A DNA stretch of 20,373 nt from Alphaproteobacteria bacterium UBA7691 (GTDB lineage: Bacteria > Pseudomonadota > Alphaproteobacteria > Ferrovibrionales > Ferrovibrionaceae), in the NCBI GenBank assembly GCA_002482765.1, contig DLGP01000025.1, positions 102,720 through 123,092 of the forward strand, given 5' to 3'. Under the pieces are notes generated by a model. That model did not search any database, was not told where the DNA came from, and saw only the letters and a program-made list of their open reading frames with translations. How positions within the stretch are numbered: the stretch's first letter is position 1; the number at the start of each line of letters is the position of its first letter. Below, in pieces: positions 1-6,800 of this stretch. The position numbers and the translations under genes were made by a program.

Positions 1-483
1 ATCAAACGTGCGCTGTTTCTGGATCAGACCAGCGTACATTTCCTCAGCGACGAGGAGATCGCACGGCTGCGCCGCTTCATGCTTCTGGATGAGTACCTCG
101 ACCGCAAGGACCAGGAACTGCAGGACTGGAACACCAAGCTGGCCGAGCACGGCAAGGAAGCGGTGAACACCCGGCGCATCACCAACATCGGCAGCTTCCG
201 CGCGTACGTCGAGCACTACTTGCGGCACAACCCGAACATCCACCAGAACATGACCCTGCTGGTGCGTCAGCTCAGCCCGACTGCCGACGGCCTGCCGCTG
301 GAAATCTACTGCTTCACCAACACCATCGCCTGGAATGCCTACGAAGGCATCCAGTCGGACATCTTCGACCACCTGCTGGCCATCCTCCCCGAGTTCGGCC
401 TGCGCGTGTTCCAGCATCCGAGCGGTGCGGACATGCGCGAACTGCGGCCAGCCATCGTCGAACAGCACGGGGCGGCTCAATGA
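1..483 (+). CDS. ybdG: YbdG-like mechanosensitive channel, C-terminal part (5' truncated by window edge)
   Basis: The frame is open from base 1 and gives about 160 C-terminal residues ending at TGA 481-483. It contains the conserved tail of the MscS-superfamily YbdG/MscM type: an IKRALFLD start, a helical segment with LLDEYL, an RRITNIGSFRAY block, an LVRQL strand, GLPLEIYCF, and WNAYEGIQSDIFDHLLAI near the end. In that family this is the cytoplasmic domain after the pore helices; the protein sits in the inner membrane and contributes to osmotic or stress-induced gating. The transmembrane part lies outside the window, so function is assigned by family only. Asn, Asp and Tyr codons are nearly all C-ending, unlike genes further right. 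It precedes gst by 68 bases on the same strand. The call could be another MscS-family member, but the IQSDIFDHL tail fits YbdG best. Confidence 0.8.
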   Translation: MKRALFLDQTSVHFLSDEEIARLRRFMLLDEYLDRKDQELQDWNTKLAEHGKEAVNTRRITNIGSFRAYVEHYLRHNPNIHQNMTLLVRQLSPTADGLPLEIYCFTNTIAWNAYEGIQSDIFDHLLAILPEFGLRVFQHPSGADMRELRPAIVEQHGAAQ

Positions 484-551
484 AACGCTAGTGGTGCGTC
501 CCTGAACGACGTGTTACAGAGCCTTTGTCCCAAAATCGGTCGGAGCTTGCC

Positions 552-1217
552 ATGATTACCCTGCATCACCTGAACAACTCGCGCTCGCAGCGCATTCTCT
601 GGATGCTCGAAGAGATTGGTATCGACTACCAGATCAAGCGCTACCAGCGCGACCCGCAGACCATGCTCGCCCCTGCCGAGCTGCGCCAGGTGCATCCTCT
701 GGGCAAATCGCCGCTGATCACCGATGGCGAGCTGACCCTGGCCGAATCGGGCGCCATCATCGAATACCTGGCCGAGCGCTATGGCGATTGGTTGCTGCCT
801 GCCGCCGGCAGCCCGGAACGCCTGCGCTGCCGCTACTGGCTGCATTACGCCGAAGGCTCGGCGATGCCACCACTGTTGCTCAAGCTGGTCTTCGACAAGC
901 TGCGCAGCGCGCCAATGCCGTTCTTCATCAAACCCATCGCCAGAGGCATCGCGAACAAGGTCAGTCAGGCGTTCATCTCGCCGCAGCTGAAGCTGCATTT
1001 CGACTACCTGGAGAGCCAACTGAGCGAGCACGACTGGTTTGCCGGTGATGCCTTCAGCGCTGCCGATATTCAGCTCAGTTTCCCGCTTGAAGCAGCTGCC
1101 GCCCGTGGAGTGCTAAGCAACCACCCGCGTCTCAGCGATTTTCTGCAACGCATTCATGCCAGGCCGGCTTATCGCCGAGCCCTTGAAAAAGGTGGCGCAT
1201 ATGACTACGCCGATTGA
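552..1217 (+). CDS. Glutathione S-transferase family protein
   Basis: The product is 221 residues, the usual length for a cytosolic bacterial GST. Residues 1-80 form the thioredoxin-like N-terminal domain: an ITLHHLNNSRSQRILWMLEE start with the Ser/Arg region that normally faces glutathione, a PLGKSPLITDGELTLAESGAI segment with the cis-Pro and the ES pair that binds the glutathione gamma-glutamyl part, then the linker YLAERYG. The remaining residues are the all-helical C-terminal domain, including WFAGDAFSAADIQLSFPL, the usual N-cap motif. I chose ATG 552 because GGAG at 542-545 lies six bases upstream and the family starts there; the frame could be extended to TTG 525 without support. Substrate is unknown. 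It is presumably cytoplasmic. The gene shares the gammaproteobacterial style of the left end. Confidence 0.9.
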   Translation: MITLHHLNNSRSQRILWMLEEIGIDYQIKRYQRDPQTMLAPAELRQVHPLGKSPLITDGELTLAESGAIIEYLAERYGDWLLPAAGSPERLRCRYWLHYAEGSAMPPLLLKLVFDKLRSAPMPFFIKPIARGIANKVSQAFISPQLKLHFDYLESQLSEHDWFAGDAFSAADIQLSFPLEAAAARGVLSNHPRLSDFLQRIHARPAYRRALEKGGAYDYAD

Positions 1218-1233
1218 AGGCTGACTATAAGCG

Positions 1234-1262
1234 GTGCAGGGAGCGAGCACCTGCACGCTCCC
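1234..1262 (+). terminator. Overlapping alternative hairpins after gst
   Basis: GTGCAGG 1234-1240 can pair with CCTGCAC 1250-1256, and GGGAGCG 1239-1245 can pair with CGCTCCC 1256-1262. The arms share bases, so the two 7-bp stems exclude each other. It starts 16 bases after the gst stop, suggesting a 3'-end structure, but no U-run follows. The terminator role is inferred. Confidence 0.35.
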
Positions 1263-1313
1263 TCAAACACGATTCGCCGAAAACATACCTTTCAAAGCAA
1301 TAAAATCCGCCAG

Positions 1314-1346
1314 AAAACGCTATTCAGCAATAAATCGGCGTTTTTT
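1314..1346 (+). terminator. Weak rho-independent terminator candidate
   Basis: AAAACGC at 1314-1320 and GCGTTTT at 1338-1344 are perfect inverted arms with a 17-base loop, running into TTTTTT at 1341-1346. The stem is only 7 bp and AT-rich with a large loop, so this is a weak candidate for ending the gst transcript. Confidence 0.3.
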
Positions 1347-1390
1347 AAGCAAGCATTGCCATATCCAGCTGCTATGGATAGGGTGCCCAC

Positions 1391-1465
1391 ATGAAAAACA
1401 TCTTTCTCGTCCGCCAGCTCGCATGCCTGCGACTGGTCAGCCCGCGACTGCGAAGCCCCGCCTGA
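1391..1465 (+). CDS. Possible leader peptide upstream of leuA (24 aa)
   Basis: An ATG at 1391 is preceded by AGGG 1380-1383 at a spacing of seven bases and opens a 24-codon frame ending TGA 1463-1465, 58 bases before leuA. The peptide begins MKNIFLVRQLACLRLV and has five leucines, using CTC and CTG, and four arginines. Leucine codons are enriched but not consecutive, so it is not a classic leucine attenuator. The 3' codons CTG CGA A (1448-1454) form the left arm of an inverted repeat whose right arm overlaps the leuA RBS. A ribosome on this frame could therefore change access to leuA. Translation is unproven and the frame may be chance. Confidence 0.3.
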   Translation: MKNIFLVRQLACLRLVSPRLRSPA

Positions 1466-1516
1466 AACCCGCTTTCATGGCCGCCCGGCCTCGTGTTCGA
1501 CTCCCATTTCGCAGGA
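1448..1516 (+). promoter_or_regulatory. Inverted repeat reaching the leuA ribosome binding site
   Basis: CTGCGAA (1448-1454) and TTCGCAG (1508-1514) are perfect 7-bp inverted arms. The right arm shares A1513-G1514 with the leuA Shine-Dalgarno AGGA (1513-1516). CTGCGA at 1427-1432 offers an alternative left arm. Between the arms lies GGCC-GCCC-GGCC (1480-1491), a small internal hairpin. Base pairing would partly hide the RBS. A regulatory role is inferred. Confidence 0.3.
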
Positions 1517-1523
1517 CCCTCTC

Positions 1524-3209
1524 ATGACCATGCTCAAAGACCCATCGAAGAAATACCGTCCGTTCACCCAGATCCAGATTCCGGATCGCACCTGGCCGGA
1601 CAAGATCATCGATAAGGCGCCGATCTGGCTGTCGACCGACCTGCGTGACGGTAACCAGTCGCTGATCGAGCCGATGGATGCCGAGAAGAAGATGCGCTTC
1701 TTCAAGTGCTTGGTCGCAGTGGGCCTGAAAGAAATCGAAGTGGGCTTCCCGTCCGCCTCGCAGACCGACTTCGACTTCGTCCGCGAGCTGATCGAAGGCG
1801 GCCACATCCCCGACGACGTCACCATCCAGGTGCTGACCCAGGCGCGTGAGGAATTGATCACTCGCACCTTCGAGAGCCTGAAGGGTGTGCATCGAGCCAT
1901 CGTGCATCTCTATAATTCCACCTCCACCTTGCAGCGCCGCGTGGTGTTTGGCCTGGATCAGGCCGGCATCACCCAGATTGCGGTGGAGGGCGCCAAGGTG
2001 GTGAAGCGCCTGGCCGATGCGGCGCCGGAAACCGACTGGGTTTTCCAGTATTCGCCGGAAAGCTTCACCGGCACCGAGATCGATTATGCCGTGGAAATCT
2101 GCGAGGCGGTGATGGACGTGTTCCAGCCCACGCCGCAGAAGCGGATGATCCTCAACCTGCCGGCCACGGTGGAGATGAGCACGCCGAATATCTATGCCGA
2201 CCAGATCGAGTATTTCCTGCGCAAGGTGAAAAACCGCGACAGCATCATCCTCAGCCTGCATCCGCATAATGATCGCGGCACCGGCGTGGCCGCCGCCGAA
2301 CTGGGTGTGATGGCCGGCGCCGATCGCGTGGAAGGCACCTTGTTCGGCAATGGCGAACGCACCGGCAATGTGGATGTGGTCACCCTGGCGATGAACCTGT
2401 TCACCCAAGGGGTAGACCCGACGCTGGATTTCAGCGACATCACCACGGTGGCGCGCACGGCGGAATACTGCAATCAGCTGCCGGTGCATCCGCGTCATCC
2501 TTATGTGGGCGAACTGGCCTTCACCGCCTTTTCCGGCTCGCACCAGGATGCGATCAAAAAGGGCATGGCGGCGCAAGGCCAGCGTAATGACAGTATCTGG
2601 GAAGTGCCTTATCTGCCGATCGACCCGGCCGATGTTGGCCGCGCCTATGAACCGGTGATCCGCATCAATAGCCAGTCCGGCAAGGGCGGCGTGGCCTATG
2701 TGATGGAGCAGGATTACGGCATCGAATTGCCGCGCCGGCTGCAAATCGAATTCAGCCAGGTGATCCAGAAAATCGCCGATGCCACCGGCAAGGAAATCTC
2801 GCCGGAACTGATCTGGAACAGCTTCGAGGCGGAATATCTCAGCCAGCCCGAGGCAGCCTATCGTTTCAAGAACCACCGCACCCTGCCTGATGCCCATGCG
2901 TCTGACCACCGCAACCTCACCGCCGAAGTGCTGGTGAATGGCGAGACGGTGACCCTGGAAGGCGGCGGCACCGGGCCGATTGATGCCTATATCGACGCGC
3001 TCGGCCGCCATGCCGGCCTGGTGCTGAACCTGATCGACTACCGGGAGCATGCTATCGGCAAGGGCAGTTCCACCGAGGCCGCCGCCTTTGTGGAATTGAA
3101 GCGGCCGGATGGCTCCACCCTGTTCGGGGTTGGCTGCGACCGCAATATTGTCGCCGCCTCGCTCAAGGCGGTCACCTCGGCTGCCAACCGCCTGATGGCC
3201 GGCGGCTGA
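1524..3209 (+). CDS. leuA: 2-isopropylmalate synthase, apparently chimeric between two lineages
   Basis: LeuA condenses acetyl-CoA with 2-oxoisovalerate to 2-isopropylmalate, the committed step of leucine synthesis, in the cytoplasm. The 561-residue product fits the long LeuA class. The TIM-barrel catalytic domain spans about 32-310, with DLRDGNQSL at 39-47 (Arg41, Asp42) and the metal-binding HPHND at 246-250. NGERTGNVD lies at 276-284. The C-terminal allosteric domain, about 440-558, ends in NLIDYREHAIGKGSSTEAAAFVEL, normally leucine-responsive. The start is fixed by AGGA 1513-1516. The oddity is composition: to codon ~121 the text is gammaproteobacterial in style with mostly C-ending Asp, Asn, His and Tyr codons; from codon ~123 it switches to T-ending codons and alphaproteobacterial motifs such as NSTSTLQRRVVFG. 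The frame is intact, so activity is plausible if the molecule is real. Confidence 0.95.
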   Translation: MTMLKDPSKKYRPFTQIQIPDRTWPDKIIDKAPIWLSTDLRDGNQSLIEPMDAEKKMRFFKCLVAVGLKEIEVGFPSASQTDFDFVRELIEGGHIPDDVTIQVLTQAREELITRTFESLKGVHRAIVHLYNSTSTLQRRVVFGLDQAGITQIAVEGAKVVKRLADAAPETDWVFQYSPESFTGTEIDYAVEICEAVMDVFQPTPQKRMILNLPATVEMSTPNIYADQIEYFLRKVKNRDSIILSLHPHNDRGTGVAAAELGVMAGADRVEGTLFGNGERTGNVDVVTLAMNLFTQGVDPTLDFSDITTVARTAEYCNQLPVHPRHPYVGELAFTAFSGSHQDAIKKGMAAQGQRNDSIWEVPYLPIDPADVGRAYEPVIRINSQSGKGGVAYVMEQDYGIELPRRLQIEFSQVIQKIADATGKEISPELIWNSFEAEYLSQPEAAYRFKNHRTLPDAHASDHRNLTAEVLVNGETVTLEGGGTGPIDAYIDALGRHAGLVLNLIDYREHAIGKGSSTEAAAFVELKRPDGSTLFGVGCDRNIVAASLKAVTSAANRLMAGG

Positions 3210-3460
3210 TCGACAATGAAAACGTCTATTTTTTAAGCATAGAGGCCAGTTTGTCGGCAGTCCGGTAACGAGCTGCCGGCTTCTGCCTCACACTTGCCCC
3301 ACAAAGCAACCCAATAAGGCGCTACGACTCGGGCTTGCAACTTCCGGCCCGTCGCGGCACGGTTCTTGAAGGGAATGCGGAGCGAAAAACGCCCGAGCCC
3401 GTTTTCTGCCCTTCCCGGCAGCCGGGGCGGGCCGGCGAAAAACGTTGAGGAGTGCGAGAC
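3210..3460 (+). other. leuA-glnK intergenic region (251 bp)
   Basis: No gene is supported here. CGGCAG 3255-3260 and CTGCCG 3273-3278 form a 6-bp stem 45 bases after leuA, a weak terminator candidate without a U-run. A sigma54-like sequence lies at 3355-3369. The last part is very GC-rich and leads to the glnK RBS GAGGAG at 3447-3452. Confidence 0.5.
3355..3369 (+). promoter_or_regulatory. Sigma54-like promoter candidate for glnK
   Basis: The sequence CGGCACGGTTCTTGA resembles the sigma54 consensus TGGCACG-N4-TTGC: the -24 GG (3356-3357) and the ten-base spacing are correct, but the -12 element is GA rather than GC. It sits about 92 bases before the glnK ATG. PII genes of this type are commonly NtrC/sigma54 controlled, which makes the location plausible. 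I saw no clear NtrC site. Confidence 0.3.
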
Positions 3461-3799
3461 ATGAAACTGGTCACGGCTGTCATCAAGCCATTCAAGCTCG
3501 ACGAGGTGCGCGAGGCGCTTACCAGCCTTGGTGTCGAAGGCCTCACCGTCACCGAGGTCAAAGGCTTCGGTCGGCAGAAGGGCCATACCGAGATTTACCG
3601 CGGCGCCGAATATGCCGTCAGCTTCCTGCCCAAGGTAAAGATCGAAGTAGCGGTCAAGTCGGCCCTGGCCGACCGGGTGGTGGAGGCGATCCAGTCGGCC
3701 GCCAAGACCGGCCAGATCGGCGACGGCAAGATTTTTGTGCTCGACCTGGAAAAGGCCCTGCGCATCCGCACCGGCGAAACTGACGACGACGCGCTGTAA
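3461..3799 (+). CDS. glnK: Nitrogen regulatory protein PII (GlnK/GlnZ type)
   Basis: This 112-residue protein is exactly PII length. PII trimers bind ATP/ADP and 2-oxoglutarate and relay nitrogen status to targets such as glutamine synthetase adenylylation, NtrB or the ammonium channel AmtB. KGFGRQKGHTEIYRGAEY at 34-51 contains the T-loop signature, with Tyr51 as the uridylylation site. The second signature is TGQIGDGKIFV, followed by RIRTGE. The ending GETDDDAL and the MKLV start resemble alphaproteobacterial GlnK/GlnZ more than GlnB, so the symbol is moderately sure. I chose ATG 3461, eight bases after GAGGAG; a GTG at 3452 overlaps that RBS. No amtB follows: the next gene is a convergent kinase, so this is a stand-alone PII gene as for GlnZ. 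A sigma54-like site lies upstream. Confidence 0.93.
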   Translation: MKLVTAVIKPFKLDEVREALTSLGVEGLTVTEVKGFGRQKGHTEIYRGAEYAVSFLPKVKIEVAVKSALADRVVEAIQSAAKTGQIGDGKIFVLDLEKALRIRTGETDDDAL

Positions 3800-3824
3800 T
3801 TTGCAGTAGCCCTTTATTAGCAGT

Positions 3825-3886
3825 CCGGCTGCCGTTGCGTCCCACTCCTCCGGGGACCCGCGCCTTGCAAGCGCGACGGCAGCCGG
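3825..3886. repeat. Branched inverted repeat between convergent glnK and kinase genes
   Basis: CCGGCTGCCGT (3825-3835) and ACGGCAGCCGG (3876-3886) form a perfect 11-bp stem. Enclosed are two smaller perfect stems: GTCCC 3839-3843 with GGGAC 3853-3857, and CGCGC 3859-3863 with GCGCG 3871-3875 around the loop CTTGCAA. The last stem abuts the outer one, so the element can fold as a three-way junction on either strand. It lies 25 bases after the glnK stop and 13 bases after the kinase stop. A bidirectional terminator or 3'-end stabiliser is the simplest reading, but neither side has a U-run. Confidence 0.6.
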
Positions 3887-3899
3887 TTCCGCGTCTGCT

Positions 3900-6800
3900 T
3901 CAAACCGCCGAGCCATAACGCGCCGCCAATTCGGCAGCCACTGCCGCCATGGCCTGATCCACCCCGGCCAAAGGCGCTTCCAGCGCAGCATTGCCCCGGC
4001 AGGCCTGATCCAGCAGCGCAGCAGCCTCGGCCAATCCATTCAGCCCCAATGTAGCCGCCGAGCCTTTCAGGGTATGGGCAAAGGCTGCCAGGGCGGCGCC
4101 CTGCCCTACTTGCCGCGCCGCCTCGAACTGAGCCGTGAAATCGGCCAGGAAATCGCGCAGCAAAGCCGCCGTCTCGGCCAGCCCCATGCGGTTTTCCAGC
4201 CGTTGCAGCCGCGTCGGCTCAATAAGCTCGGCAGCCGGCGGCGCCGCTGTGGCAGCTTCCAGGCCAAGATGCCGCGCCAGCAGGCGATACAGCGCCTGCG
4301 GCTCGAATGGTTTGCCAAGATGGTCGTTCATGCCGGCGGCGCGGCAGGCTTCAATATCCTCGGGCTGGGTATTGGCGGTCATGGCGATGATCGGCAATAA
4401 CGCCAGCCGGCCGCCGCGTTCCCGGCCCAGCGCCCGCAGCCGCCGGGTTGCTTCCAAACCGTCCATTCCCGGCATCTGCATATCCATCAGGATGGCGTCA
4501 AACGGCTGGCTGCGCGCCATCGTTATGGCTTCAAAGCCATCATTCGCCACCATCACCTGATGGCCATCCTGGCGCAGCAACGTGGCGGCAATGCGCTGGT
4601 TAACCAGATTATCCTCCACCAGCAGCAGGCGCTGCGGCGGCAAGATGCAGGCCGCATCGGCGGCCTCTGGCAGCGGCGCGTTACCCAGCGGCAGATCAAG
4701 ATCAAACCAGAAGGTGGAACCTGAGCCGGGTGCGCTGGCCACGTCGATCTGGCCACCGAGCAATTCCACCAGCTTCTTGGAAATGCTGAGGCCAAGCCCG
4801 GTGCCGCCATAACGCCGGGTGATCGAGGAATCCGCCTGGCTGAAGGCGGCAAACAGCCGTTCGCGCTGCTCCGGCGCTATGCCGATGCCGGTATCGCGCA
4901 CTTCCAGCCGCACGCGCTCCTGCATGCCGTCGCCGGCCAGCCGGCGCAAAGCCAGCACCACCGAGCCGGCCTCGGTGAATTTCAGCGCATTGCCCACCAG
5001 ATTGAGCAGAATCTGGCGCAGCCGGGTGGGATCACCACGATGCCAGGGCGCCAGCGCCGGATCGATTTTAGCCAGCAGCCGCAGCGCCGGCTTTTCACCG
5101 GCACGCGGCGCCAGCATCGACAACACGGAACTGCAAAGCTCCTCCAGCGAGAAGTCGATCCGCTCAACATCAACCCGGCCAGCCTCCAGCTTGGAGAAAT
5201 CCAGGATGTTATCCAGGATGGCAAGCAGGGCGCGGCCGGAAGCCAGCACGGTTTCAACCTGGCTGCGCTGCTCATCACTCAAGCCGCTGCGCAAAAGCAG
5301 CCGGGTCATGCCCAGCACGCCATTCATCGGCGTGCGGATTTCATGGCTCATCACCGCCAGGAATTCCGCCTTGGCCCGCGCCGCCTGCTCCGCCGCTTCC
5401 TTGGCTGCGGTCAGCTCGGAAATATCCAGCGCCACGGTAAGAATCTGGCGTATCGTGTCGTCACGGTCGCGGATCGGCAGTTTGTTATACAGCCATACCC
5501 GCATGCGACCCTGGGCATCGGCATGGCGCACTTCGACAAAGCCGGTTTCGCGCCCGGAAGCCAGCACCTGCTGCTCGTAATCATGGCTGAAGCCTGGGCC
5601 GCGTTCACCAAACACTTCATGCGCCTGCCGGCCCAGCATCTGTTCCTGCGGCAAGCCCACCAATTCATCGGCGAAATAGCGGTTCACCAGCAGATAACGC
5701 AGATCCAGCCCCTTGAGATGGATTGCCACCGGCAACGCATCCATGACGGTTTGCAAGGTGCGGCGGCTCAGTTCGATCAGCCGCTCGGCCTGCTTGCGCT
5801 CGGTGACATCATAGGACAGCGACAACACGCCCTCGACAGCGCCATCCCCTCCCAGCAAAGGTAGTTTGCTGGTCTGCCAATCGCGCATGCGGCCTGCGGC
5901 ATCGGGGAAACTCTGCTCGAAGAAACCGGTCTCGGTGCCGCTTTGGATCACCGCCTGGTCCTGCGCCGTGGCCAGTTTGCTCGGCAATGCCTGGAACAGA
6001 TGTTCGGCGCTTTGGCCCAGCGCACGCTCGGCGCTGACGCCATTGATCTCGCTGAAATAGCGGTTCACCAGCCGGTAGCGCAGGTCGCGGTCTTTCACAC
6101 TGACGATCACCGGCAGGCCATCCAGCACCGCCCGCAGCAGGCGGCGACTTTCCTCGGTGGCGCGTTCGGCCAGCTTCTGCCGCGTCACATCCAAAGTCAC
6201 GGTCAGAATCTGCGAGATGCGGCCATCCTCGCCGCGCAAGGGCAGCTTGTTGTAGAGCAGATATTGCGTCTCGCCGGTGGCTTCCCAATGGCGCTCCATA
6301 TCCACAAAACCGGTGGCCACGCCATGCACCAGCAATTGCCGGTCCTGCTCCAGCGTACGATCAGCAATCGCCTCGCCCTGCGGCACATGGGCCGCGATTT
6401 CCTCCATCCGCTTGCCGATCATGCGTTCCGGACTCTGGCCGGCAAAGCCGGCAAACTGGCGGTTCACCAGCACAAAGCGCAGTTGCTCATCCTTCAGGCT
6501 GACCGCCACCGGCAATTCATCCAGCACGGTTTGCAATGTGCGGCGGGCCTGCTCGATTTCGCGCTGCGCCCGTTTCTGGTCGGTGATATCGAATACCACG
6601 GTCAGAATCTGGTTCACCGCGCCGGCGACGTTGCGCATCGGCACCTTGTTGATGATCCAGGCGCGCTCGCGCCCCGAAGCATCCGGGAAACTGGTTTCAA
6701 CAAAGCCGGTTGGCCGCCCGGTGGCAAAGACCCGCGCATCCAGCGCCGCCACATTGCCCGGGCCATGCGGCCCCACCACATCCGCAGCCTTTTGACCGAG

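Larger units (their letters stand above)
1218..1523 (+). other. gst-leuA intergenic region (306 bp)
   Basis: The region is more AT-rich in its middle than the flanking genes. It holds a pair of overlapping alternative hairpins just after gst (1234-1262), a weak hairpin followed by a T-run (1314-1346), a possible short leader ORF (1391-1465) and an inverted repeat reaching the leuA ribosome binding site (1448-1514). The leuA RBS is AGGA at 1513-1516, seven bases from the ATG. I found no convincing sigma70 promoter by eye. No other gene is supported. Confidence 0.6.

Noticed and set aside
1437..3050. Long open frame antisense to leuA (537 codons, minus strand)
   Set aside because: It has no recognisable domain, is rich in His/Arg/Gly as reverse-complement frames of GC-rich genes are, and leuA on the other strand is certain.
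3252..3280. Rho-independent terminator after leuA
   Set aside because: The CGGCAG/CTGCCG stem is short and is not followed by a T-run, so it is mentioned only as part of the intergenic description.
3859..3886. CTTGCAA loop on a GC stem looked like a tRNA-Ala anticodon arm
   Set aside because: No T-loop (GGTTCGA-type), D-arm or acceptor stem of tRNA dimensions is present; the outer stem is 11 bp with a different branching.
3233..4039. Minus-strand open frame across the leuA-glnK gap, glnK and the kinase 3' end
   Set aside because: It overlaps the whole of glnK antisense and the kinase end in another frame, with no recognisable domain or RBS.
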